Below, in pieces: positions 1-7,657 of a DNA stretch of 64,000 nt (within the stretch, counting starts at the first letter, position 1; each line of letters begins with the position of its first letter). The translations under genes and the position numbers were made by a program. Source of the DNA: Gammaproteobacteria bacterium (lineage in GTDB: Bacteria; Pseudomonadota; Gammaproteobacteria; Pseudomonadales; Azotimanducaceae); contig DUBB01000025.1 of NCBI GenBank assembly GCA_012960535.1, forward strand, positions 49,996 to 113,995, in the 5' to 3' direction. The notes under the pieces were generated by a model that searched no databases, was not told the DNA's origin, and worked only from the letters and a program-made list of their open reading frames with translations.

Positions 1-507
1 GTTGAAATGGCTGGCATTCATTATGTTCCCCTTTTTCACTATGAAGCCATGCTGGCACTGGCCAAGAATCATCGGTTGACCAAGAGAGGTTATGTCACGC
101 CGGACGAAATGGCAGGTGAAACACTGATTACCTATCCCATCGACCGTAATCGACTGGATATTTTCACCCGCTTTTTGGATCCTTATGATCTGGAACCCGA
201 AAATACGCGTACCGCTGAACTTACCCCAATGATGGTGCAACTTGTTGCCAGTGGTCGCGGTGTCGCCTGCCTGCCGAATTGGGCCCTGACAGAGTATCTG
301 GATTCGGATGTCATTACAGCGAGAAAACTGGGTCCGGATGGTCTGTGGTGCAAGCTGTATGCTGCCATTCGTGAGGAGCAGTTGGATACGCCTTTTATGG
401 AGGATTTCCTAACAACTGCGGTAGTGAGCAGCTTCGAGTCCCTAAATGGTATCGTCAGGATTAATGATAATGAAGCGGGACCAGGCCAGGTACCGCGGAC
501 GACATAG
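1..507 (+). CDS. metR: MetR, LysR-type regulator of methionine synthesis (3' part only)
   Basis: This is the C-terminal part of a LysR-family transcription factor; the reading frame is open at the window edge, so the DNA-binding helix-turn-helix is outside. About 168 residues of the effector-binding domain are visible. The stretches PLFHYEAMLALAKNH, ETLITYPIDRNRLD and GLWCKLYAAIRE follow the pattern I know from E. coli MetR, which activates metE and other methionine genes with homocysteine as co-effector. The C-terminus is about the usual length. It is followed by a hairpin (541-570) that could end its transcript, although the U-run is better on the opposite strand. The family is clear; the MetR assignment rests on the substrate-domain resemblance alone. 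Confidence 0.82.
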   Translation, partial: VEMAGIHYVPLFHYEAMLALAKNHRLTKRGYVTPDEMAGETLITYPIDRNRLDIFTRFLDPYDLEPENTRTAELTPMMVQLVASGRGVACLPNWALTEYLDSDVITARKLGPDGLWCKLYAAIREEQLDTPFMEDFLTTAVVSSFESLNGIVRINDNEAGPGQVPRTT

Positions 508-529
508 GCTTGTTTCCAAACGGCTAAAC

Positions 530-570
530 AGATAAGAAAAAGCCCCTGGATACTTTTATACCCAGGGGCT
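530..570 (-). terminator. Intrinsic terminator of the 727-530 RNA
   Basis: On the minus strand AGCCCCTGG pairs perfectly with CCAGGGGCT, with an A-rich loop that can extend the stem through G-U pairs. TTTTTCTT follows immediately. The mirrored U-run on the plus strand is weaker but could serve metR. Confidence 0.8.
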
Positions 571-727
571 CTGTCTTTTCTTACGGGAGCATACTCCGAG
601 CTACTGTAACTCGGAGGCTCCCTTTATAGACTGACTATTGATGGGATCACCTCCTTTACGTTCAGGGTGTTGAAAGGAGCGCCTTAGGTCCCCCCTGGTC
701 AGAACTGGTTGGCGACGAGAAATCTAT
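530..727 (-). ncRNA. Candidate orphan small RNA or leader with a 13-base match to the 16S tail
   Basis: Between the ends of metR and the PNPOx-like gene there is a self-contained minus-strand unit: promoter (734-762), about 195 transcribed bases, and an intrinsic terminator. Near its middle AAGGAGGTGATCC (656-644) is the exact complement of the 16S rRNA 3' end, an unusually complete Shine-Dalgarno, yet no ATG, GTG or TTG sits at a usable distance after it. Downstream, 622-585 folds into a long stem (GGGAGC/GCTCCC enclosing CTCCGAG/CTCGGAG). A frame through the motif stays open for about 41 codons up to a TAG inside the hairpin, but lacks a normal start. It does not fit 6S RNA or tmRNA as I know them. 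It may be a regulatory RNA, a leader peptide with a rare start, or an anti-16S element. Confidence 0.5.
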
Positions 728-733
728 GTAGTT

Positions 734-762
734 AATTTAAGGATGAATGGGACGGCTGTCAA
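734..762 (-). promoter_or_regulatory. Sigma-70 promoter for the orphan RNA
   Basis: On the minus strand a perfect TTGACA (762-757) is followed by a 17-base spacer and TAAATT (739-734). Transcription would start near 727. The promoter begins just after the stop codon of the PNPOx-like gene, so the downstream RNA is an independent unit. Confidence 0.65.
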
Positions 763-778
763 AGTGTTTTTGATAGCA

Positions 779-1366
779 CTATGGTACAAGGGTTTCGGTT
801 GACCAGTTGGTTTCTTTTTTTGTATGGCGTTCTCGGAAATGAGGTTCTTCATTCTGAGTCAGTCGCAGGTAATCAACTTGCTGGATTTCAACGGTAAAAG
901 CACCAGCCGAAGCAGGCATCTTAAGTTCTTCTACCGGCATTTTCTTACCGAGGGTCTTCAGGCCGTGGGTTAACACGGTTCTTGATTCAATGGGTCCGCT
1001 CTGCGGATGGCCTGATTGATAGAAATAGTCTAAGAGCTTACTTTTATCAGGGCGACGCTGCCAATCGTTTTCAAGGCTGTCCTGGGCAAGCGCGCTGCAA
1101 TTGCCTGAGAGTCGATACTGAATCTGGATGCTGGGATACCACAGGAGTATCTGACAGCAGGGGTTAGCTGTCAGTATCTCCCATTTGGGACTGGTTTTAT
1201 TGGAAAACAAGGTCAGTGAACTGTGAGAGATTGATCTTAGGACCAGCGTTCTGACACTCGGCAGTCCGTTTTGATCAGCCAGTGCAAAGTAGCATACGTT
1301 GTGATTGGGATCGTCCAGCGCTTTGGCTCTTTCCAGATCATTTTGTAATTGCAGCAATATTGTCAT
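779..1366 (-). CDS. Pyridoxamine 5'-phosphate oxidase-like FMN-binding protein
   Basis: A 195-residue split-barrel flavoprotein of the pyridoxamine phosphate oxidase superfamily. The N-terminal half has the expected order: an LPSVRTLVLR strand, a LTLFSNKTSPKWEIL segment where PNPOx enzymes bind FMN phosphate, then an ILLWYPSIQIQYRLSG strand. The C-terminal block is shorter and differs from true PdxH, so the closest match is the PNPOx-like group rather than the vitamin B6 enzyme itself; substrate unknown. AAGGGG lies about six bases before the ATG. It is 15 bases downstream of a small hypothetical gene on the same strand, and the two probably form an operon. Confidence 0.75.
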   Translation of the reverse strand: MTILLQLQNDLERAKALDDPNHNVCYFALADQNGLPSVRTLVLRSISHSSLTLFSNKTSPKWEILTANPCCQILLWYPSIQIQYRLSGNCSALAQDSLENDWQRRPDKSKLLDYFYQSGHPQSGPIESRTVLTHGLKTLGKKMPVEELKMPASAGAFTVEIQQVDYLRLTQNEEPHFRERHTKKETNWSTETLVP

Positions 1367-1381
1367 GTTAACCCCTTGTTT

Positions 1382-1651
1382 TTAAAAAATGTCAGGGTCG
1401 AATTTCTGGTCGGCAATTGTTTCGTTGTTACAGACTAGTGTTAATTGAATCTGTTGTTGCCTGATCAGGAAAACACCTTCAACCCATTCGTGCCATTCGT
1501 AGCCTGTCTGTACTGAGGTCGTCAGTTTAAGATAATCTGCTTGCTCTGCCTTGTCCCGAATGATGCCGTTAACCTTCAATTCAACGGGATCCCTACCAGA
1601 ATAGCCGATGCTAATAGTTGAACCATGATACTTGCTGGTCAGTTCTGGCAT
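1382..1651 (-). CDS. Hypothetical 89-residue protein
   Basis: I do not recognise this family. The protein is polar, has no signal peptide, membrane helix or cysteine pair, and looks beta-rich with alternating hydrophobic residues. It has three tryptophan/tyrosine-rich spots, including a YEWHEWVEGVF segment near the middle. It lies directly upstream of the PNPOx-like gene, 15 bases apart and co-oriented, so the two are likely co-transcribed. No strong Shine-Dalgarno precedes the ATG at 1651. Confidence 0.6.
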   Translation of the reverse strand: MPELTSKYHGSTISIGYSGRDPVELKVNGIIRDKAEQADYLKLTTSVQTGYEWHEWVEGVFLIRQQQIQLTLVCNNETIADQKFDPDIF

Positions 1652-1762
1652 AGTGTGGGCATGACCTTGTTGTACTCAATTGCTCAATGAATGCATTGTG
1701 TATGATGAATGAGCGCCGGAGTTGTTGTATGATTTGCGTCATCAATATACAGGGTGTTCAGC

Positions 1763-1933
1763 ATGAGTCAAATCTCCGAGTTAAAGGCATCGGTTGAAGA
1801 AATTTTAAACGCTTTACATCGGCTTGGACCGAATCGAGTTGTGGCCTTGTCAACCCATAAGACTAAGGCGTTAATTGCTGAAATAGAAGGCCATGCCAGG
1901 CAAGTAGCCAAGCAGTTGGACGCAATGGAATGA
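1763..1933 (+). CDS. Small hypothetical protein, 56 residues
   Basis: An ATG-started frame of 56 codons in the gap between two larger genes. The predicted product is mostly amphipathic helix: MSQISELKASVEEILNALHR, a short LGPNR turn, then a second helix ending in VAKQLDAME. The heptad-like spacing of leucine, isoleucine and valine suggests a helical hairpin or small coiled coil. AGGG lies about nine bases before the ATG. I know no family for it. The helical pattern and the absence of a competing gene are the only support. Confidence 0.45.
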   Translation: MSQISELKASVEEILNALHRLGPNRVVALSTHKTKALIAEIEGHARQVAKQLDAME

Positions 1934-2015
1934 GATTGACCGCTGGGTTGATGATGTGATAGTTGCCTCTCTGGCATAGGTCCTTTTTCAATGATTAATT
2001 GAGGTATTACGAGCG

Positions 2016-2843
2016 ATGCTGCAAGTAAATCCCATGTCGGGTGCGATTGGCGCTGAAGTATCGGGTATTGATTTATCAGAAGACCTCACGGATCTTGAAT
2101 TCTCCGAACTTGAAAGCCTGTTTCTGCAATACGAAGTGCTTTTTTTTAGAGATCAGCCTTTTCCACCAGAGGCCCATGCCAGGTTTGCTCGAAGGTTTGG
2201 TGAGCCTCAGTGCCATGAGGCTTATCCACATATTAGTGGCTTCCCCGAATTGACTATTCTAGAGAACGATGAAGCGCATCCTTCAAAAATTGAAATGTGG
2301 CATACCGATATGACTTTCCGGCCTTGTCCGCCGGTGGGTTCGATATTGCATGGTGTTGTTATCCCAGAGCGTGGTGGGGATACTTTATTTGCCAGCATGT
2401 CAGCAGCTTATGATAATTTATCAGAAACCTTGCAATCATTTCTGTCCGGGTTGACAGCAATTCATGATTTCAGCCATGGGTTTCAAGAGTCGCTTGACGA
2501 GCCAGGCGGGCGCGAACGTCTTGGCCAGATGCTGTCCGACAATCCCCCTGTGGAACACCCGGTAATCAGAACGCACCCGGTAACGGGTAAGAAAGGGGTA
2601 TTCGTAAATTCGTTGTTTACTGTTGAAATCTGCGGCATGAAGGCAAGGGAGAGCGATGCTCTGTTGCAGTTTTTGTATGATCATGCAGTGCTGCCAGAAC
2701 ATACCTGTCGTTTTAGCTGGCAGCCCAATTCCATTGCGTTCTGGGATAACAGGATTACCCAGCATAAACCTGTCAATGACTACTGGCCGCAACGTAGAAA
2801 AATGCAGAGAATTACTATCGATGATGGAATTCGGCCTGTTTAG
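2016..2843 (+). CDS. TauD/TfdA-family 2-oxoglutarate-dependent dioxygenase
   Basis: A 275-residue Fe(II)/2-oxoglutarate dioxygenase. The 2-His-1-carboxylate triad is visible: His96 and Asp98 in WHTDMTF, and the distal His250 in NRITQHKPVNDY, with an arginine about 15 residues later (MQRITI) that binds the 2-oxoglutarate carboxylate. PPVGSILHGVVIPERGGDTLF is the typical strand after the first motif. The family hydroxylates taurine, alkyl sulfates, 2,4-D and similar substrates; no neighbouring sulfonate transporter or sulfite gene identifies this one, so the substrate is open. GAGGT lies upstream of the ATG. A short 12-bp tandem repeat follows the stop. Confidence 0.9.
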   Translation: MLQVNPMSGAIGAEVSGIDLSEDLTDLEFSELESLFLQYEVLFFRDQPFPPEAHARFARRFGEPQCHEAYPHISGFPELTILENDEAHPSKIEMWHTDMTFRPCPPVGSILHGVVIPERGGDTLFASMSAAYDNLSETLQSFLSGLTAIHDFSHGFQESLDEPGGRERLGQMLSDNPPVEHPVIRTHPVTGKKGVFVNSLFTVEICGMKARESDALLQFLYDHAVLPEHTCRFSWQPNSIAFWDNRITQHKPVNDYWPQRRKMQRITIDDGIRPV

Positions 2844-2850
2844 TCGCAGT

Positions 2851-2894
2851 AAAGGCCACATTAAAAGCCACAGTAAAAGCCACAGTAAAAGCCG
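2851..2894. repeat. 12-bp tandem repeat, about 3.7 copies
   Basis: Units AAAGGCCACATT, AAAAGCCACAGT, AAAAGCCACAGT and a partial AAAAGCCG start eight bases after the stop codon of the dioxygenase gene and end about 40 bases before the stop of the opposing hydrolase gene. Confidence 0.9.
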
Positions 2895-2932
2895 TTACAG
2901 CTGTTCGCCAGCGCTACCCTGAATTTGCGGGG

Positions 2933-3835
2933 TTAGCCGAAGCGATGCAGTAAGACTTTCAGTGAATTAATAAAGAGTTGCGGTTTATCCAGAAAGACAT
3001 GGTGTCGCGCGCCGGGAATCACCATCAGATGGCTGTTTTGGCAGAGCGATTGGAGGGTGGTGATGTTGCTGCTATTCACGCCAGTAAAGAAGTGGCTGTC
3101 CTCTCCAATAATGAATGCCCTGCTTCCCGAAAATGCCTTAATCATATTGTAACCATCGGGTAGGTTTGGGCTTTCCTGCAGTTTTGGAAACAGTTTTCGA
3201 TCCAGTTTGAATGCGAAGCCCATTTCGGTTTTCTTCAGAGAATGCCTGGAAATATGCTCAATGATATAGGCGTTTTTGCAAGGTTGCGGAGGTTTTAGTC
3301 GAAACCGCCTTTGGCCTTCCTCGATAGTCTGGTAATAACGGTTTCTGGGTGTTGTTGGGCGTAAAGGTGATCGAATCGTTCTTTTCGGGGCTGCGCCATT
3401 TTGATTTGAGCGTCTGACAACACTATCCACAAGGATCAGGTTTTTCACCAGTCCCGGTTTTAGATAGCAGGTACTGCGCGCCATGGCACCTCCAAAACTG
3501 TGAGCAACCAGGGTAACCTCGCTTAGTTCTGCCGAAGCAATAACAGTGGCTATTTCTTCTGCAAAAACCTCGGCGCTGTACACCGGCCTGTGCTCACTAT
3601 CGCCTGAGCCGCTGAGGTCTAGAGCTACAATATTGTAGTCATGCGCCAGACCTGGAGCAATAAAATCCCACCAGTGAGCGTGCGCAGCATGGCCATGAAC
3701 GAACATAAGTCCAGGCTTCTCAGGATTAGACCAGCTGAGGTAATGAATGATTGCGTCTCTGGCAGTGACAAAGTGTGATGTGGGTTTCTGACTCAGGCTT
3801 TCTTTGAACCAAGTGGGCATCATGGGTGCTACCAA
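2933..3835 (-). CDS. Alpha/beta-fold hydrolase
   Basis: A 300-residue single-domain alpha/beta hydrolase. The HGHAAH segment near residue 48 forms the oxyanion region, D-L-S-G-S-G-D-S follows as in epoxide hydrolase and haloalkane dehalogenase relatives, and the nucleophile elbow is AHSFGG with Ser113. The catalytic histidine is in GARHHVF near the C-terminus. A serine nucleophile argues for an esterase or C-C hydrolase rather than an aspartate-dependent dehalogenase. No signal peptide is seen, so it is cytoplasmic. It is transcribed away from the TRAP operon; substrate unknown. Confidence 0.85.
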   Translation of the reverse strand: MVAPMMPTWFKESLSQKPTSHFVTARDAIIHYLSWSNPEKPGLMFVHGHAAHAHWWDFIAPGLAHDYNIVALDLSGSGDSEHRPVYSAEVFAEEIATVIASAELSEVTLVAHSFGGAMARSTCYLKPGLVKNLILVDSVVRRSNQNGAAPKRTIRSPLRPTTPRNRYYQTIEEGQRRFRLKPPQPCKNAYIIEHISRHSLKKTEMGFAFKLDRKLFPKLQESPNLPDGYNMIKAFSGSRAFIIGEDSHFFTGVNSSNITTLQSLCQNSHLMVIPGARHHVFLDKPQLFINSLKVLLHRFG

Positions 3836-3892
3836 TAATGAATCGCGTTAGTATAGGCCAGTCAACCACAGATTATCAGAGTCGATGGCTTT

Positions 3893-5002
3893 ATGAACCA
3901 CTGGAACAACCGAACGGCACTGATCGCGATCGCAGTTGCATTCTTCTTTGGCCTATTAGCGGCATTAAGTCTTCGTTCCGCTGAGGTAGACGGTAGGACG
4001 TCGGCTAATGCACCTGCTCAAGCCGTAATCAAATGGCGAACCCCGGTCGCTTTTGGTACTAATTTGCCAGCACTGGGCGATAATGTACTGCGCCTATCTG
4101 AACGGTTGCGTACTGCAACTGCAGGCAGGATTCAACTGGAAATATATGAACCGGGGACGCTGGTACCAGCATTTAGCATAACTGAGAGTGTCAAGGACGG
4201 TAAGCTTGAAGCAGGTTATACCTGGCTTGGATACGATCAAGGGCGAATACCGGCAACGCCACTGTTAGCTGCTGTGCCATTTGGAATGGAACCCTGGGAG
4301 TTCACCGCTTGGTATTACGAGGCAGGTGGCCAGGAACTCGCTGAAAAACTTTACCAGCCTCATAATATACATCCCATTCTGTGTGGGATTATTGGCCCTG
4401 AAACGGCTGGGTGGTTTCGATTTCCTATAGTCGACCTGAATCAGTTTGATGGTCTTAAGATTCGTTTTGCGGGGCTGGGGGGTAGAGTCCTTCAGGAATT
4501 GGGCGCTTCCGTTACGCTTATCCCATCCGGTGAAATTTTTCAGGCGCTGGAGAAAGGCGCCATAGACGCGACGGAGTTTTCGCTTCCCAATGTTGATCAG
4601 TTGCTGGGGTTCGATAAAGTGGCGAAATATAACTATTTTCCAGGCTGGCACCAGACTTTTACCGCATCGCATTTTATCGTTAACCTGGATAAGTGGAATG
4701 CGTTGGATATAGCTGACCAGGCTCTGCTTGACTTGGCCTGCACAGCCGGTGTGATCAGAAACTTAGCTCGTGGCGAAGCCTTGCAGGGTAGTGTTATCGC
4801 CGGTTTTGCAGATAAAGGTGTAACCCCCATTAAGTTTGACCTGGATATGCTTACCAACCTCCGTGAGATTTCCACGAAAGTATTGCAGGAAGAAGCAGAC
4901 AAGGATGCTGATTTTGCTGAGATATGGGCTTCGCAGAAAACCTTCATGGCGCTTTATCGGGGCTGGAAAGAACTGGCTTACTTGCCCAGGGATTTTCAAT
5001 AA
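3893..5002 (+). CDS. TRAP transporter solute-binding protein (DctP family)
   Basis: A 369-residue extracytoplasmic solute receptor. One N-terminal hydrophobic segment (residues 8-28) is a signal peptide or anchor. The mature part has the family signature: an ETAGWFRFPI lead-in, LNQFDGLKIRFAGLGGRVLQELGAS, then FQALEKGAIDATEFSLP, which holds the region around the conserved arginine that grips a carboxylate. The closest subgroup by pattern is the mannitol/chloroaromatic or 2-oxo-acid (TakP-like) type. It starts a three-gene operon with both permease subunits and is driven by a sodium gradient in this family. Ligand unknown, but probably an organic acid. Confidence 0.9.
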   Translation: MNHWNNRTALIAIAVAFFFGLLAALSLRSAEVDGRTSANAPAQAVIKWRTPVAFGTNLPALGDNVLRLSERLRTATAGRIQLEIYEPGTLVPAFSITESVKDGKLEAGYTWLGYDQGRIPATPLLAAVPFGMEPWEFTAWYYEAGGQELAEKLYQPHNIHPILCGIIGPETAGWFRFPIVDLNQFDGLKIRFAGLGGRVLQELGASVTLIPSGEIFQALEKGAIDATEFSLPNVDQLLGFDKVAKYNYFPGWHQTFTASHFIVNLDKWNALDIADQALLDLACTAGVIRNLARGEALQGSVIAGFADKGVTPIKFDLDMLTNLREISTKVLQEEADKDADFAEIWASQKTFMALYRGWKELAYLPRDFQ

Positions 5003-5551
5003 ATGATCCAGGGTCAAGACCAACCAGATTATCCCCTCACGCGATTTTCGGAGGTTGTGGAATCATTACTTGTGACTTTAGGATTATGGACAGGGGTGAT
5101 CTGGTTGCTGCTGTTGGCTGTAATTATGGTGAACGTAATTGCCAGATACTGGTTTGCCCAGGGTTTTATAGAACTTGAAGAACTGCAATGGCACCTGTAT
5201 TCCACAGGGTTTTTAATTGGACTAACCTATGCTTTTGTTCAAGATGCTCATGTCAGGGTCGATGTTTTGCATCAGCGTTGGTCTGCGGTTACTCAGGCCT
5301 GGATTGAACTTTACGGCATCATCATTTTTTTAATGCCTTTTCTGTTGTTGGTGATTTATGCCTCAGTGCCCCTAGCACAATATTCATTTAATACTGCTGA
5401 AATATCTCAAGCACCTGGAGGATTACCCTTTCGCTGGTTAATCAAGGGGTTGTTACCCGTAAGTTTTGTACTGTTGCTGCTTGCAGCTTTATCCAGACTG
5501 ACCCGAGTGTCCAGTTTTCTGTTTAACTGGCCTTGCAAGGTTCAAGTCTGA
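5003..5551 (+). CDS. TRAP transporter small permease (DctQ family)
   Basis: A 182-residue membrane protein with four predicted helices (around residues 22-45, 65-80, 100-120 and 150-170), the standard DctQ layout. The helix-2 region RYWFAQGFIELEELQWHLYS carries the polar ELEELQW pattern typical of this subunit. The ATG follows the stop of the binding-protein gene without a gap, and the stop codon shares one base with the ATG of the large permease, so the three are translationally coupled. Confidence 0.9.
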   Translation: MIQGQDQPDYPLTRFSEVVESLLVTLGLWTGVIWLLLLAVIMVNVIARYWFAQGFIELEELQWHLYSTGFLIGLTYAFVQDAHVRVDVLHQRWSAVTQAWIELYGIIIFLMPFLLLVIYASVPLAQYSFNTAEISQAPGGLPFRWLIKGLLPVSFVLLLLAALSRLTRVSSFLFNWPCKVQV

Positions 5552-6900
5552 TGTCAGCAGGGGATTGGTTGAGCCTGATGATGTTTGTGTCCTTCATCGT
5601 CCTGATATTTTCAGGATTCCCTGTTGCCTGGGTACTAGGCGGGTTGGCGGTGCTGTTTACCGCCATTGGTATTGTTGCTCAGATTGATTTCAATCTTGAT
5701 GTTGCTATGAGTTGGGATTATTCAACGCTGGTAGCAGACCGAATCTGGGATGTCATGAACAATTGGGTTCTGGTCGCCCTGCCAATGTTCATATTTATGG
5801 GCATTATGCTGGATAGATCAGGCATGGCAAAACGGTTACTGGAGAGCCTGTCAGGGGTATTTAATTCTATTCCGGGCGGGTTAGCCCTGTCTGTTGCTCT
5901 GATTGGCGTACTGCTTGCCGCCTCTACCGGTATTATCGGTGCATCGGTCGTGTTATTGGGGTTGCTGGGTATTCCGCCTATGCTGGCGCAGCGTTACCAG
6001 CCTGAATTGGCCGCAGGTACAGTGTGCGCTGTAGGTACTCTGGGAATCCTGATTCCGCCCAGCATCATGCTGGTATTGATGGCTGACCGCCTGGCCTTAC
6101 CTGTGGGAGACCTGTTCCTGGGTGCCTTGTTACCGGGGCTCCTATTGGGAGCAATGTTTGTAGTTTATATTGTTACCATAGCCTATTTGAGGCCGGAGCT
6201 GGCACCGCCTGCCGATAAACTAGAGAGGATTTCCGGTAAGCTGATAATTAAGGTTCTGGTGTCGATTTTTCCGCCTGTCATTTTAATTCTGGCCGTTCTC
6301 GGGTCGATATTTTTTGGTGTGGCAACGCCTACTGAAGCCGCTGGTGTCGGTGCTTTTGGCGCCATGTTACTGGCCTGGGTAAATGGTCAGCTGAATCGTG
6401 CTGTACTCCGGGAGGTTGTTGTTGAGACAACTAAAACAACCGGATTTATTTTTGCCATTTTCATTGGTGCAACTGCGTTTTCACTGGTACTGAGAGGCTT
6501 AGGCGGTGATCAGTTGATTGCAGATGCGCTACTAGGGTTACCTTTTGAATCGCATGGGATTATTATCGTTATTTTGCTGGTCACATTCCTATTGGGTTTT
6601 TTCCTGGACTGGATAGAGATAACCCTGATCGTACTGCCTCTGGTCAGTCCTGTGGTTGCTGACCTCGGTTTTAATCTAATCTGGTTTACAGTGTTATTTG
6701 CGGTCTGTTTACAAACTGCTTTTTTAACTCCACCCGTTGGCTTTGCGATCTTCTACTTAAAAGGGGTAGCGCCCCCTGAGATATCAGTTGCAACCATATA
6801 CCGGGGTGTGACGCCCTTCATTTTGCTGCAATTGATTGGATTGGTATTGATTTATATCTTCTCGGATCTGGTTCTCTGGCTGCCAGCCCAAGCTTACTAG
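5551..6900 (+). CDS. TRAP transporter large permease (DctM family)
   Basis: A 449-residue multi-spanning permease of the DctM/IT superfamily, with 11-13 hydrophobic segments. Family landmarks are ASTGIIGASVVLLGLLGIPP, GTLGILIPPSIMLVLMAD and the C-terminal LTPPVGFAIFYLKGVAPPE. I place the start at the ATG at 5551, which overlaps the TGA of the small permease, rather than at a TTG six codons earlier, because the overlap is the usual arrangement. It imports the solute captured by the DctP subunit using a sodium gradient. Confidence 0.92.
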   Translation: MSAGDWLSLMMFVSFIVLIFSGFPVAWVLGGLAVLFTAIGIVAQIDFNLDVAMSWDYSTLVADRIWDVMNNWVLVALPMFIFMGIMLDRSGMAKRLLESLSGVFNSIPGGLALSVALIGVLLAASTGIIGASVVLLGLLGIPPMLAQRYQPELAAGTVCAVGTLGILIPPSIMLVLMADRLALPVGDLFLGALLPGLLLGAMFVVYIVTIAYLRPELAPPADKLERISGKLIIKVLVSIFPPVILILAVLGSIFFGVATPTEAAGVGAFGAMLLAWVNGQLNRAVLREVVVETTKTTGFIFAIFIGATAFSLVLRGLGGDQLIADALLGLPFESHGIIIVILLVTFLLGFFLDWIEITLIVLPLVSPVVADLGFNLIWFTVLFAVCLQTAFLTPPVGFAIFYLKGVAPPEISVATIYRGVTPFILLQLIGLVLIYIFSDLVLWLPAQAY

Positions 6901-7092
6901 GCAGCGGCTAACGGCTCCCACCAGTTTTTTGCGGGATAGGAACCGGATCTTTATTTCAGGCCTGGTGTTCTGCCTTCTGTCCCACTTTCACGGGCGCGGT
7001 GGTTTTCCGGCTGCGTCGACACTAGTCATGGCTGCTTAAGTTGAAGCGCCAGAGTTTATGCCATTGGTGGCTAGTTTTCGCAGTGAGGTGTA

Positions 7093-7644
7093 CTATGGCG
7101 CCTTTGCACCCTGCCATGGCTGAAGTGGTTCATCCGGTAGTTGGATGGTAAAGCTTTCTTCCCTGAAGACTTTGAAATCTCTAGATTGATAGTTCTGCAG
7201 GGCTCTGCGATGGTCCAGCGTGCAGGTATGTAGCCAGACTCGATTGCCACCGAGTATGAATGCCCTGTTAATGGCATCAGTTAAAAGTGTTCTACCAAAA
7301 CCTCTGCCAATAAAATTCGGTAATAATCCAAAATAGGTGATTTCTACTGAACTGCCGGCTTCCAGCGAAAGTTCGAAGTAGCCTATTGGGTCTGCCTGCA
7401 GATAGGCTACCCACACTTCTATAGCCGGATCTTGCAGGTAACTTTGCCAGTCGCCATAAGACCAGTTAAGTCTTTCATACCAGTACCAATGGCTGCCTAC
7501 TGCAGTATAGAGATAGCGATTGAATTCAGGCGCTAATTCGGTTTGCTGGTCGAGCCGATAGCTACCGTCACGGGGTACTTTAATGGAGGGATTATGAAAT
7601 AGTTCCAAATGCCAGACTGTTACTTCTCGGGAAATCGTCCCCAT
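7093..7644 (-). CDS. GNAT-family N-acetyltransferase
   Basis: A GCN5-related acetyltransferase of 183 residues from the ATG at 7644; a frame 21 codons longer would overlap the upstream gene and is less likely. The acetyl-CoA binding motif A is LPNFIGRGFGRTLLTDAINRA (Q/R-x-x-G-x-G/A as R-G-F-G-R). The preceding strand is VEITYFGLLP and the following VWLHTCTLDHRRALQNYQSRDF is the usual motif-B helix, where an acyl acceptor sits against the tyrosine. The N-terminal ERLNWSYGDWQSYLQDP segment resembles GNATs seen downstream of unrelated housekeeping genes. Substrate unknown. It is the last gene of a four-gene minus-strand group. Confidence 0.85.
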   Translation of the reverse strand: MGTISREVTVWHLELFHNPSIKVPRDGSYRLDQQTELAPEFNRYLYTAVGSHWYWYERLNWSYGDWQSYLQDPAIEVWVAYLQADPIGYFELSLEAGSSVEITYFGLLPNFIGRGFGRTLLTDAINRAFILGGNRVWLHTCTLDHRRALQNYQSRDFKVFREESFTIQLPDEPLQPWQGAKAP

Positions 7645-7657
7645 TATGCTGAATCCA

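Noticed and set aside
530..727. 6S RNA or tmRNA identity for the orphan RNA
   Set aside because: The size and an ATTTCTC near the 5' end recall 6S RNA, but there is no long rod with a central bulge and the ends do not pair. There is no tRNA-like domain or tag frame either.
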